In this document: positions 13,629 through 22,472 of the stretch, in pieces
Position numbering within the stretch: the first letter of the stretch is position 1
Layout of the letters: the number at the start of each line of letters is the position of its first letter
Source of the DNA: Planctomycetota bacterium
GTDB taxonomy: Bacteria > Planctomycetota > UBA1135 > GCA-002686595
Assembly: GCA_016872755.1 (NCBI GenBank)
Contig: VGZE01000021.1
Coordinates: forward strand, 1-36,293
Length of the DNA: 36,293 nt
Direction: 5' to 3'
The notes under the pieces: generated by a model
Told to the model about the DNA's origin: nothing
The model's database searches: none
Seen by the model: the letters and a program-made list of their open reading frames with translations, nothing else
Program-made: the position numbers and the translations under genes

Positions 13629-16382
13629 TCAGAGCAGCTGGCAGGCGGCCGCCTGACTGGTGTCCAGCCCCCCACTCGCCCCGTCGTAGAACAGGGTCTC
13701 CAGCCACACGGTCGCGCCGGCCAGTCCGGTGCCCGCCGGTACCGCAACCGCCAGGGTCGCGCTGCCCGCGGGGTTCAGCGGCCCCTGCACGACCACATGC
13801 AGATCGAGCAGATTGCCGCTGCCGATCTCGAAGGACACCAGGCCGGGGATCGTCGTCGCGCCCGGCTGCGTCGCGGCGACCAGCCAGCACCAGCCACCCG
13901 CTCCCGTTCCGACCGGAACGGAGAGCAGCGTGCCCGTCAGATGAGTGGCAGGAACCTGTTGCGCGGGCGGCTGGGTCGCGACGATCGCGAGCGGCGTGCT
14001 GCCGCTGCCCTGGGCAGTCGTGACGAGGACACCGGCGCTGCCGAGCGCCGCCTGCTGCGGCAGGCTGAACGACACCTGCCCGGCCCCCTGCGTGAACGCG
14101 ACCGGCGTGCCCGCGACGCTCACCGCGGTCACGCCGCCCATGCCGCTGCCGGCGGCGACGACCGACTGGCCGCCGATCGCGGCTGCGCTCGACGGCGCCA
14201 GCGTGAAGCTCGGCGGACCGGGTGGCGGCGCGGCGTTCCAGCGCGCGACCTCGAACTCATCGAGGTTCCAACCGCCGAAATTCAGGGAGGCGTTGGCCTT
14301 GATGCGGAACTCGAAGACCACCGCCGGCTTGCCGGCGGCCTGCGTAGTGACGTCGAGATCGAACGCGCGCCAACCGAAGTCCGTCAGCGGCGCGCCCGCC
14401 GGATTGCGCCAGACGAGTTGGTTGTCGCACCACAGCTCGGACTGGTCCTTGATGCGGTCGTCGACGGTCAGCCAGCGCGCGAACGCGACGTGCACATTGC
14501 TCGCGCTCGCGCAGTTCACGGGCGGCGAGCGCAGCCACGTCCAGCCGTTCGCGGCGTACTCGCCATTCGACGTGAGGTCGGTCCCCCACACCTTCGTCCC
14601 CGCGAAGGCCTTGGCCGGATCGCCGCCCTTGCCGGCCGGCGTGCCGCGCGCCCAGTCGTCGCTGCCGGCATAGGAACCGTGCGTCCAACCCTCGTCCGTC
14701 GCGGCCTCGAAACCGTTCGCGTAGAGCAGCGTCTGCGTGCCGACGAAGAACTGCAGCGGCTCGCCGCCCAGGGCCGCGCCGGTCGGCAGATCCTCGGTCC
14801 CTCCGGCGCTGTCGGTCGCCGACACGTAGTAGCGACAGACCAGCGGCGAGCCCGCGGCCGGGATCGAGGCGCTCCACAGCGTCCCGCTCGCGCTCATCGA
14901 AGCGCTGAACCACTGCGTGCCACCGTCGAAGGACCAGTGCAGCGTGGCCCCGGTCACGCTCGCGGCCGTCAGCGAGGTGATCGTCGCCTGCACCAGGTAG
15001 GGTCCGAGCGCGTCCTGCGTGTCGGGGAGCGGCGTGTGCGCGATGGCCAGGTCGAGCGGCTCGGCCAGCGCGGCTGCCGTCGCGGCGACGCCCTGCGCGA
15101 TCAGCTTGGCCAGTCCGAAGTCGTTGCAGGCGATCGCGACCGTGTCGTTCAGCGTGTGCAGTTGCGTGAAGTAATCGGGCAGATCCTCCGAGAAGTACGC
15201 GGCCGGAATGCCCTGGTTGTTGTACGAGGCATGGTCGGAGCTGCCGGCGTCGAGGATGTCCCACCACGAGGCCCAGTTCGGCACGTGCAGCGCGCTGATC
15301 GCGTCGGCGAAGCCGGTCAGCGAGGTCGACGAGGCGTTGGTCGTGAAATCGCAATCCACGGCGTCGCCCGCCAGGCGGAACGCGACCATGTCCATGTTCA
15401 GCATGCCGAGCACCTGCTCGCCGGCGAGCTTGGCCTGCTGCGCGTTGTAGGCCGAGCCGAGCAGGCCCAACTCCTCGCCGGAGAAGAACACGCAACGCAC
15501 CGTGTGCTCGTAGGCGCCGCCGAGCTTCAGCGCGCGCGCCACTTCGAGCAGCGCGGCCGTGCCCGACGCGTTGTCGTCGGCGCCCGGCGCGTTCAACGCC
15601 GATCCGCCGGCATTGATCGAGTCGTAGTGCGCGCCCGCGATCACGACCTTGTTCGGGAACAGGGTGCCCGGGATCTCGGCGATCACGTTGCGCGACATCG
15701 ACGTATTGAAGGTCTGCAGCGTCGGCGCGTACCCGAAGCTCTGCAGCTCCGCGACGAGCATGTTCTGGGCGGTCGTCGCGCCGGGCAGATTCGCGCGGCG
15801 CGTGCTGAGCGCGGCCAACTGCGTCGTCCAGTTCGCGATGCGGGTCTGGTCAATCGCAGCCACGACCGCGCTGATCCGCGCATCGGGCTGCACCAGCGTG
15901 AGCGCGACCTGGTCGGCGCGCGCTCCGCGCCAGACCACCGGCGGCGCCGGCAGGATCGGCGTTTGCGCGACGTGCAGCGGCCCGCAGTGCGGCCTGCCCG
16001 CCCCACCATCCTCGCGCAGCTCGCACTCGCGTTCGGGCGTGGTCGCGACGAGCACACGGCCGTCGAAGCGAAACAGCTCGCGAGTCCCGGCGGGCGCGGC
16101 CTCCTCCCCCTCGTCGTGGACGTCGAAAACGTACAGTTCCTCGCCGCGCGCGACGGCCGGCAGCGGCACCAGCACGACGCCCTCGCTGAGCAACGCATTG
16201 CGCTGCTCCTGATCGACGCTGCCGATGCCGAAGGTGCCGCCGTCCCACCACAGCTCGCACAGGCGCGCCAGCACCGCGTCTCCGCGCAGCGCACCGCCGT
16301 GCAGGATTGCTACGTTCTCGCGCGCCTGCTGCGCGCCGAGCACGGAACCGACCGACAACACGCAACCGAGCAGGTGTTTCAT
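13629..16382 (-). CDS. Secreted M28-family zinc aminopeptidase, multidomain
   Basis: This encodes 917 residues with a short signal peptide (residues 1-18). Residues about 19-165 form an N-terminal domain of unknown type shared with the upstream paralog. The M28 peptidase domain spans about 170-440, with all expected residues: H252 (GAHYD), D269 (APGADDNASG), E303 and E304 (SGEELG), D331 (NMDM) and H409 (QLHT). Next come an Ig-like segment (445-560), a jelly-roll or MAM-like segment (about 570-740), an IPT/TIG segment (745-815) and the shared C-terminal beta domain (about 811-917). It should remove N-terminal residues from peptides outside the cell. Its ATG overlaps the upstream gene's TGA (ATGA), so the two are co-translated. 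Parts are identical at DNA level to the paralog (see the duplicated tract). Confidence 0.9.
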   Translation of the reverse strand: MKHLLGCVLSVGSVLGAQQARENVAILHGGALRGDAVLARLCELWWDGGTFGIGSVDQEQRNALLSEGVVLVPLPAVARGEELYVFDVHDEGEEAAPAGTRELFRFDGRVLVATTPERECELREDGGAGRPHCGPLHVAQTPILPAPPVVWRGARADQVALTLVQPDARISAVVAAIDQTRIANWTTQLAALSTRRANLPGATTAQNMLVAELQSFGYAPTLQTFNTSMSRNVIAEIPGTLFPNKVVIAGAHYDSINAGGSALNAPGADDNASGTAALLEVARALKLGGAYEHTVRCVFFSGEELGLLGSAYNAQQAKLAGEQVLGMLNMDMVAFRLAGDAVDCDFTTNASSTSLTGFADAISALHVPNWASWWDILDAGSSDHASYNNQGIPAAYFSEDLPDYFTQLHTLNDTVAIACNDFGLAKLIAQGVAATAAALAEPLDLAIAHTPLPDTQDALGPYLVQATITSLTAASVTGATLHWSFDGGTQWFSASMSASGTLWSASIPAAGSPLVCRYYVSATDSAGGTEDLPTGAALGGEPLQFFVGTQTLLYANGFEAATDEGWTHGSYAGSDDWARGTPAGKGGDPAKAFAGTKVWGTDLTSNGEYAANGWTWLRSPPVNCASASNVHVAFARWLTVDDRIKDQSELWCDNQLVWRNPAGAPLTDFGWRAFDLDVTTQAAGKPAVVFEFRIKANASLNFGGWNLDEFEVARWNAAPPPGPPSFTLAPSSAAAIGGQSVVAAGSGMGGVTAVSVAGTPVAFTQGAGQVSFSLPQQAALGSAGVLVTTAQGSGSTPLAIVATQPPAQQVPATHLTGTLLSVPVGTGAGGWCWLVAATQPGATTIPGLVSFEIGSGNLLDLHVVVQGPLNPAGSATLAVAVPAGTGLAGATVWLETLFYDGASGGLDTSQAAACQLL
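14044..14118. repeat. 75-bp tract identical to 16794-16868
   Basis: Every base of 14044-14118 matches 16794-16868 in the paralogous M28 gene. A second identical run follows (14128-14161, offset 2750 bp). The tract encodes the TIG segment. Flanking sequence has diverged much more, which suggests gene conversion or strong local constraint. Confidence 0.8.
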
Positions 16383-19228
16383 TGGAGTTGAATGCTCGCG
16401 GCGTTGGTCGTGTCGAAACTGCCCGCCGGACTCGTGTAGAGCAGCGCCTCGAGCCAGACGGTCGCGCCGGCCAGCCCGGTTCCCGCGGGCACCGGCAGAG
16501 CGAAGGTCCACGCGCCGGCCGCGTTCAGCGCATGCTGGGCGACGATGTGCAGGTCGAGCAGGTTGCCGTTGCCGATCTCGAGCGTGAACAGGCCGGGGAT
16601 CGCGGTCGCCCCGCCCTGCGACGCCAGCAGCAACCACGCGAAACCGCCGGGCTGCGCGCCGACCGGAAGGGTCAGGGTCTGCCCCGTCGGATGCTGCGCC
16701 GGAGCCAGCAAGGCGGCCGGGCTCGTCGCCGCGATCGTGAGCGAGGCGGCCCCGCTGCCCTGCGCGGTGCTGATCTGAACCTGCGCACTGCCCAGCGCCG
16801 CCTGCTGCGGCAGGCTGAACGACACCTGCCCGGCCCCCTGCGTGAACGCGACCGGCGTGCCCGCGACGGTGACCGAAGTCACGCCGCCCATGCCGCTGCC
16901 GGCGGCGACGATCGACTGGCCGCCGATGGCCTGCGCGCTGGTCGGAGCCAGCGTGAACTGCGGGGGCCCCGGCGGCGGCGCCGGATCCCAGCGCTCCAGC
17001 CGCAGCTCGTCGAGGTTCCAACCGCCGAGTTGCAGCCCGCCGTCGCTCTTCAGGCGGAACTCGACGCGCGTGCTCGCGACCCCGGCGGCCTGCGCGCTGA
17101 CATCGAGGTGGATCGACTGCCAGCTCGTGTCCTGCGTGTGGTTCGAACCGCCCGCGCTGCTCGGATTGGTCCACACCTTGGTGTTGTTGACCCACACTTC
17201 GGCCTGGTCGTACAGCCCGTCCTCGACGCCCAGCCAGCGACGGAAGGACAGGTGCACGTTGCTCGCGCTGGAACAGTTCACGCTCGGCGAGCGCAGCCAG
17301 TTGTGCGCATTGGCCGGGTATTCGCCGTTGTAACCACTGCCGCCCAGATCGTTCGCCCACACCTTCGTGCCGGCGAAAGCGGCGCCGGGATCGCCCGCCT
17401 TGCCGGCCGGCGTGCCGCGCTGCCAGTCATCGGTTCCAGACAGCGCGCCGTGCGTCCAACCCTCGTCGCCTGCGGCCTCGAATCCCGTCGCGTAGAGCAC
17501 GCTCTTCGTGCCGACGAAGAAGGAGTGGTAGGCGGCGCCCAGCTCCGCGCCGGAGGGCGAGGACTCCGTGTGGCCCTGCGCATCGGTGGCCTCGATCCAA
17601 TAGCGGATCGTCTTCGGCGAGCCGAAGGACGGCACGAGCCCGCTCCAAGTCGCTCCCGCGCCGGAGAGCGGCGCGCCCGCCCAGCTCTGCCCGTTGTCGC
17701 CGGAGTACCACACGGTCGCGCCGGCCACCGCGGCCGGCGTGAGGCTCGTGATGGTGGCGCTGAGCGCGTAGGGCCCGACGGCGTCGGTCGTGTCCGCGAG
17801 CGGCGTGTGCGCGATCTGCAGGTCGACCGGTTCGGCCAGCGTCGCCGCGGTGGCGAGCACGCCGCGCGCGATCATCCGCGCCAGGTCCCAGTCGTTGGTC
17901 GACAGCGCGGTCGTATCGCTGGCGGTGTGGATCTGCGCGTAGAAATCGGTCAGGTCCTCGAAGAAGAACGCGGATGGGAAGCCGTGGTTCGTGTAGGCGG
18001 CGTGGTCGGAGCTGCCGGCCGACAGCACGCCCTTCTTGCTGGCCCAACCGGCGACGTACAACGCGCTCGTTACATCGGCGAAGTCGGTCAGCGCCGCCGA
18101 CGTGCTGTTGGTCGCGAAGTCGCAGTCGCGCGTGTCGCCCGCCTTGCGGTAGGCGACCATGTCCATGTTCAGCATGCCCAGGATCTGCTCGCCGCCCGAT
18201 TTCGAGAGCGCCGCCGCGGCATCCGAGCCGATCAGCCCGAATTCCTCGGCCGAGAACCAGATCATGCGGATCGTGTGCTCGAACGGACCGGCGCTCTTGA
18301 GGACGCGCGCGAGCTCGAGCAGGGCCGCGCTGCCCGACGCATTGTCGTCGGCGCCCGGCGCGGCGAGCGCGCTGCCGCTGAGGTTGATCGAGTCGTAGTG
18401 CGCGCCGAGCACGACGATCTTGCCCGGATCGACGAGGCCCGGAATCTGGACGACGACGTTCTTCGAGTAGCTGGCGGAGAAGTTCTGCAGCGTCGGCGCG
18501 TAGCCATAGCCGCTGAGCCAGCCCGTCAGCTGATTCTGCGCGGCGGTCGCGCCCGGTTGGTCGGCGCGACGCGTGAAGTTCGAGGCCAGCGCGGCGTTCT
18601 TGGACTGCATGTTCGCGCTGTCCACCTGGGCGACCAGCGCGCTGATCCGCGAGTCGGGCGCGCCGACCAGCTCGATCCCATCGTCTCCGGGCAGGCCGCG
18701 CCAGCGGAACTCGTTGACCGGCGGCAGCGCGCGGCGCTCGACGCGCAGCGGCCCGCAGTGCGCGCCGCGCGACAACGCGACGAGCTGAGCGGGTGTGAGC
18801 GCCGCTCCCGCGGCTCTCGGCCACGCCAACACCGCGCGACCTCCCTGCGCGAGCAGCACACGCGCGCCCGCCGGCAGCTCCTGCCCGGGCGCAAGGTGCA
18901 GCAGGAACAGCTCCTCATCAGCGCGCGGCGACTCGAACGGCACGAGCCGCGCGCCGCGCGCGACGAGCGCGGCGGACTCGTCCGGACCGGCCGCGCCGAG
19001 CGCGAAGCCGCCGGCATCGGTCCACATCTCGCACAGTCGCGGCAAGGCCGCGCACAGCGCGGCGTCCTCGCCATAGACGATCGCGAAGGGCCGACGAGCC
19101 TCGGCTGCGGCGGGCTCAGCCGGCGCGGAAGGGCTTTCCGGATGCTGCGGCTCCGCGAATGCGTGGCGCGCCTGGGGAGAACGGAACGGTTGGGCCGCGA
19201 GAACGAGCAGCAGGGCCGGAAAGAGCAT
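16379..19228 (-). CDS. Secreted M28-family zinc aminopeptidase, upstream paralog
   Basis: This encodes 949 residues with a signal peptide (residues 1-13) followed by a Pro/Ala-rich linker (22-45). The domain order matches the downstream gene: N-terminal domain (46-185), M28 peptidase (about 190-460), Ig-like segment, jelly-roll, TIG and the shared C-terminal domain (about 843-949). Zinc and catalytic residues are intact: H277, D294, E328, E329, D356 and H434. Predicted to be an active extracellular di-zinc aminopeptidase; residue preference is unknown. It heads a two-gene unit through the ATGA overlap with its paralog. A putative -10 element lies 45 bp upstream. Alternative readings such as glutaminyl cyclase or a receptor-like homolog share the fold but fit the domain layout less well. 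Confidence 0.9.
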   Translation of the reverse strand: MLFPALLLVLAAQPFRSPQARHAFAEPQHPESPSAPAEPAAAEARRPFAIVYGEDAALCAALPRLCEMWTDAGGFALGAAGPDESAALVARGARLVPFESPRADEELFLLHLAPGQELPAGARVLLAQGGRAVLAWPRAAGAALTPAQLVALSRGAHCGPLRVERRALPPVNEFRWRGLPGDDGIELVGAPDSRISALVAQVDSANMQSKNAALASNFTRRADQPGATAAQNQLTGWLSGYGYAPTLQNFSASYSKNVVVQIPGLVDPGKIVVLGAHYDSINLSGSALAAPGADDNASGSAALLELARVLKSAGPFEHTIRMIWFSAEEFGLIGSDAAAALSKSGGEQILGMLNMDMVAYRKAGDTRDCDFATNSTSAALTDFADVTSALYVAGWASKKGVLSAGSSDHAAYTNHGFPSAFFFEDLTDFYAQIHTASDTTALSTNDWDLARMIARGVLATAATLAEPVDLQIAHTPLADTTDAVGPYALSATITSLTPAAVAGATVWYSGDNGQSWAGAPLSGAGATWSGLVPSFGSPKTIRYWIEATDAQGHTESSPSGAELGAAYHSFFVGTKSVLYATGFEAAGDEGWTHGALSGTDDWQRGTPAGKAGDPGAAFAGTKVWANDLGGSGYNGEYPANAHNWLRSPSVNCSSASNVHLSFRRWLGVEDGLYDQAEVWVNNTKVWTNPSSAGGSNHTQDTSWQSIHLDVSAQAAGVASTRVEFRLKSDGGLQLGGWNLDELRLERWDPAPPPGPPQFTLAPTSAQAIGGQSIVAAGSGMGGVTSVTVAGTPVAFTQGAGQVSFSLPQQAALGSAQVQISTAQGSGAASLTIAATSPAALLAPAQHPTGQTLTLPVGAQPGGFAWLLLASQGGATAIPGLFTLEIGNGNLLDLHIVAQHALNAAGAWTFALPVPAGTGLAGATVWLEALLYTSPAGSFDTTNAASIQLQ

Positions 19229-19273
19229 GGGGGGTCGCGAACGTCCGCGCAGGCGGGGGGCAGCCGGGTCCTG

Positions 19274-19285
19274 CGATTCTATCCG
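19274..19285 (-). promoter_or_regulatory. Putative promoter element CGGATAGAATCG
   Basis: This is a minus-strand 12-mer identical to 13559-13570, ending 45 bp before the start of the M28 gene pair. TAGAAT fits a -10 box. Recurrence at comparable positions before secreted-protein genes is the main support. Confidence 0.4.
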
Positions 19286-19338
19286 TGCGGATCCGCCTTC
19301 GACTCCATCGCGGCCATCCGCTCGTCCGATGGCAGCCC

Positions 19339-19397
19339 AGGCGCGCTCCGACCCCGATGAGTCGCACCAGGGTCAACAGCCAAGTCGGAGCGCGCCT
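19339..19397. repeat. 14-bp inverted repeat in a divergent intergenic region
   Basis: Arms 19339-19352 and 19384-19397 (AGGCGCGCTCCGAC and its complement) are perfect, with a 31-bp spacer. The element lies in the 348-bp gap between the M28 pair (-) and the small gene at 19577 (+). It could be an operator-like site or a structured leader. Apart from this and the -10 motif I see nothing else in 19229-19576. Confidence 0.5.
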
Positions 19398-19576
19398 CTC
19401 CTGACCGGGAGCACACCCCGCGAGCTCGACTGCGCGCCGGGCATCGAGGGCGGGCAGCTAGGCCGCCGCCGCGGCCGTTCACTCGGCGCAGGACCGGAAA
19501 TGCCTTCCGGGCGGCTCGGCGCGGCCGCACGCGGGCGCCGGAGCGGGCTAGTCTTCCGGTGTCCGCGACTGCCGCC

Positions 19577-19861
19577 ATGTCTCCCCGCGACCAGCTCGAC
19601 CTGTACTACCAGCGCTACCCGCGCGTCGCGCAGCAGTTCGGCGAGCGCTTCCTGCCGCTGATCGAGCGCGCGTTGAAGGCGCGGGCGGAGGTCGGCGCGC
19701 GGATCCTGCAGCTGGTCGAGTCGAGCTTCGAGAAGGAGCAGGCGCGGCGCAACGGCGAGCTGGCGCTGCAGCGGGACCAGGAGCTGCGGGTCTTGCAGGT
19801 GGTGGCGGGAGTCCTGCACGGCTGGGAACCGCCCGAGTGGCTCGAGAAGTGGCGTAGCTGA
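19577..19861 (+). CDS. Small hypothetical protein, mostly helical
   Basis: This encodes 94 residues from ATG 19577; a GTG at 19559 would add six residues. The protein is hydrophilic and helix-rich, with charged heptad-like spacing from about residue 15 to 70 (LIERALKARAEVGARI, then ESSFEKEQARRNGEL) and a C-terminal WEPPEWLEKW. No signal peptide or known domain is recognised. Codon use matches its neighbours, with G or C at most third positions, which supports it being real. It lies alone, upstream of a palindromic element and the propeller genes. A cytoplasmic coiled-coil or adaptor role is possible but unsupported. Confidence 0.55.
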   Translation: MSPRDQLDLYYQRYPRVAQQFGERFLPLIERALKARAEVGARILQLVESSFEKEQARRNGELALQRDQELRVLQVVAGVLHGWEPPEWLEKWRS

Positions 19862-19903
19862 CCGGGCCCGAAGCCGGGTCCCTGGATGGACCTTGGCCTG
19901 GCT

Positions 19904-20015
19904 GGACCTTGGCCCGGCTGACTGCGCGTCCGCGTCCGCTGGGGGTCGATCGACCGCGCTGACCCCCAGGGGTGGGGCCTGTCGAGGCGGCGCGCAGTCA
20001 ACCAGGCCAGGGTCC
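19904..20015. repeat. 112-bp palindromic element, copy A
   Basis: The 25-bp ends 19904-19928 and 19991-20015 are reverse complements at 22 of 25 positions. Inside is another stem (CTGGGGGTC at 19939-19947 with 19961-19969). A related element of identical length lies at 33530-33641, and the left ends agree at 21 of 25 positions (GGACCTTGG...CTGCGCG). A 16-bp near-copy of the left end sits directly outside at 19887-19902. It follows the stop of the small gene by 42 bp. It resembles REP/BIME or MITE-like palindromes; there is no transposase in the window. Confidence 0.65.
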
Positions 20016-20137
20016 CCGGGCGGCTCGAGGCCGGTCCCCTCGCGGCGCGCAGCGAACGGGCGAATGGTCCGTAACGGGACCGGAATGGAACGGGTGTATG
20101 GAGCGGCCCCGATTTCCAAAACCCCGCACTCAACGCC

Positions 20138-22405
20138 ATGTCTCGACCCTCCCTTGGTTCGTCGTCCCTGATCCAACTCGCCGCCGCCGGTCTGCTCTGC
20201 GGCCTCACCTCCGCCGCCCAGGAGCGCCCCGCACCGGCCGGTGCCACCGCCGCCTGGCGCCATTCCCACGGCATGAGCGAAATCGACGGGAAGCTGTGGG
20301 CCAACGGCCCCGACTACCGCGTCGAGCTCGACGAGGCGGGCATCGAGTATGCGGCCGCCTTCGGCACTCGCGCGAAAGAGACCCAGCAGGCGCGCTTCGA
20401 TCTGCTCGGCTTCGGGCGCGCGACCGGCGCGCTGGTGCCGGCCCTGCCCGATCACCCCGAGTTGTCGCAGACCCTGGCCGTCTACGAGCGCGGCTCCGGC
20501 GTGCGCGAGCTGTACCAGACGCGACGCGAGGGCATCGAGCAGAGCTTCGTGTTCGAGTCGCCGCTGGCGGGCAGCGGTGACCTCGTCGTGCGCCTGGCCG
20601 TCGAGAGCTCGCTCGCGCGGGCCGGCGCGGCCGACGGCCTGGCCCTCGAAGCGCCCGGCCTGGGAGCGATCACGGTCGGCGCCGTCACCGGCATCGATGC
20701 GACCGGCGCGCGCACGGCCGGATCGATGCGCTGGATCGACGGCGGTATCGAGCTGTCGCTGCCGGCGGCCTTCGTCGACGCCGCGGCCTACCCGCTCGTG
20801 CTCGATCCGCTGATCGGGACCGAGTTCGAGGTCGATTCGGATGCGGCCAACAACTTCGACGACGTCTCCCCCGCCATCGCGCACGACTGGACGAATGGCA
20901 ACTACTTGATCGTGTGGACGCGCTCGTTCGGTCTGGGCGATTCCGACATCCGCGGCCAGCGCGTTTCGGACGCCGGCGCACTGGTGGGCGGCCTGATCAC
21001 GATCGAGGCCGGAGCCACGGTTTCGCCCTCGGCCACGTCTCCGTCCGTCGGCAACGTGAACCTGACGGACATGTACCTGGTCGCCTGGGAGAGCTCGAGC
21101 GGATTCCTCGCGCAGTCGGACATCAAGTGCCGCAGCGTGAACGCGGCGACGGGCGCGCTCTCGGCCGGCACGCTGACGATCGCCGCGACCGCGACCTACG
21201 ACGTGGATCCCGTGATCGGCGGCGAGGCCCAGACCTCGGACGACGAGGTCATCGTCGCCTGGTCGGAGCTCGACGCCGGGATCCGCGCACGGCAGGTCAA
21301 CGTGCCCGCCAGCGGCAATCCGTCGCTGGTCGGCTCCGAACTCGACGTCAGCAACACGGTCGGGTTCACGTACGACGACTTCGAGCCGGCGATCTCCAAG
21401 AGCACCGGCTACGGCGGCAATTTCCTGATCGCCTGGGAGCGCTACTTCGGCGGGGCGGCCACGCCGTACTACGACGTGCGCTACGCGGTGATCGACCGCA
21501 ACGCGAACCTGCTCGTCACGACGAAGAGCGCCACCGTGAGCACGACCACCGACGAGCGCAACGTCGCCGTCGCCGGCGACGGCGTCAAGTTCGCGATCGT
21601 CTACGACCAGGAGCCCGTGGCCGGCGGCAACATCGGCATCTACGGAAACCGCGTCACGTACATCAGCGGAACGAGCGCGCCGATCTCCGGCCAGATCACG
21701 ATCCTCGACGGCCCCTTCGCCGAGTCCGATCCGGACGTCTCGAATACTCTCGACTCCGTCACGCTGGCCTACGTCGGCACGAACATCCTGTCCTCGAACT
21801 CGCCGATCGTGATCCAGCCGCTGGACCAGGTCGATCTGCAACCGTGCGGCAGCGCGTCGGGCTTCTCCGACAGCGTGCTCGACTACGCGTCGCCGGTGAT
21901 TTCGAGTGCGGCCGAGAGCATCACCAACTCGCCGGGCGACGTGCTCGTCGCGTTCTACGCGGAGGACACCAGCACGAGCCCCGGTGAGATCTGGGCGCAG
22001 CGCTACTCGGTCGTGGTCGGACAGAACGTCGAGAGCACCGGCTGCGGCGGCGGACGCACCGAGATCGGCTGCGCGCTGTCGACCGAGACCGAGGTCAAGG
22101 TCCACATGACGGAGGGTTTCGCGGGCGCGCCGACCTGGCTGATCCTGTCCTCACACGCGCTGGACATGCCGATCGGTCCGTGCGTGCTGTGGGCCGACCC
22201 GTTCAACGGCTGGATCCAGTCCTCCGGGACCGCCAATTCACTGGGCGAGGCGTCCAGCACGATCGCGATCGCGCCAACGCCGGGACTGGCCGGGCTGCAG
22301 TTCCACGCACAGCACATCAGTCAGGTCGCGGGCGGCCCGGTGACCTTCACCAGCGGCGGCCCCGCCTATCACCTCTCCACCGCCGTCCTGGTGACCTTCG
22401 AATGA
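20138..22405 (+). CDS. Secreted seven-repeat, propeller-like protein
   Basis: This encodes 755 residues with a signal peptide ending TSA-AQ (about residue 27). Residues 35-225 form a beta-rich N-terminal domain ending in AAYPLVLDPLIGT, a phrase shared with the downstream paralog. From about 230 to 625 I count seven repeats, each built around a core strand such as YLIVWTR, YLVAWES, VIVAWSE, FLIAWER, FAIVYDQ, VTLAYVG and VLVAFYA, followed by a strand of the form IRGQRV. That number and pattern suggest a seven-bladed beta-propeller. After a Cys/Gly linker (GCGGG) the last about 113 residues are the shared C-terminal domain. No catalytic motif is visible; a surface binding or structural role is inferred. 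It is likely co-transcribed with the paralog 67 bp downstream. Confidence 0.75.
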   Translation: MSRPSLGSSSLIQLAAAGLLCGLTSAAQERPAPAGATAAWRHSHGMSEIDGKLWANGPDYRVELDEAGIEYAAAFGTRAKETQQARFDLLGFGRATGALVPALPDHPELSQTLAVYERGSGVRELYQTRREGIEQSFVFESPLAGSGDLVVRLAVESSLARAGAADGLALEAPGLGAITVGAVTGIDATGARTAGSMRWIDGGIELSLPAAFVDAAAYPLVLDPLIGTEFEVDSDAANNFDDVSPAIAHDWTNGNYLIVWTRSFGLGDSDIRGQRVSDAGALVGGLITIEAGATVSPSATSPSVGNVNLTDMYLVAWESSSGFLAQSDIKCRSVNAATGALSAGTLTIAATATYDVDPVIGGEAQTSDDEVIVAWSELDAGIRARQVNVPASGNPSLVGSELDVSNTVGFTYDDFEPAISKSTGYGGNFLIAWERYFGGAATPYYDVRYAVIDRNANLLVTTKSATVSTTTDERNVAVAGDGVKFAIVYDQEPVAGGNIGIYGNRVTYISGTSAPISGQITILDGPFAESDPDVSNTLDSVTLAYVGTNILSSNSPIVIQPLDQVDLQPCGSASGFSDSVLDYASPVISSAAESITNSPGDVLVAFYAEDTSTSPGEIWAQRYSVVVGQNVESTGCGGGRTEIGCALSTETEVKVHMTEGFAGAPTWLILSSHALDMPIGPCVLWADPFNGWIQSSGTANSLGEASSTIAIAPTPGLAGLQFHAQHISQVAGGPVTFTSGGPAYHLSTAVLVTFE

Positions 22406-22472
22406 GCGCAGCCAGTCGCGCCACCTGAGTCCAACACACCCCATCCCGAACCCCAGCTACCTCCCAACCATC

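Noticed and set aside
13428-19360. Two plus-strand frames of nearly 1000 codons opposite the M28 genes
   Set aside because: These are Arg/Ala-rich antisense frames in GC-rich DNA. The minus-strand genes have intact signal peptides and catalytic motifs.
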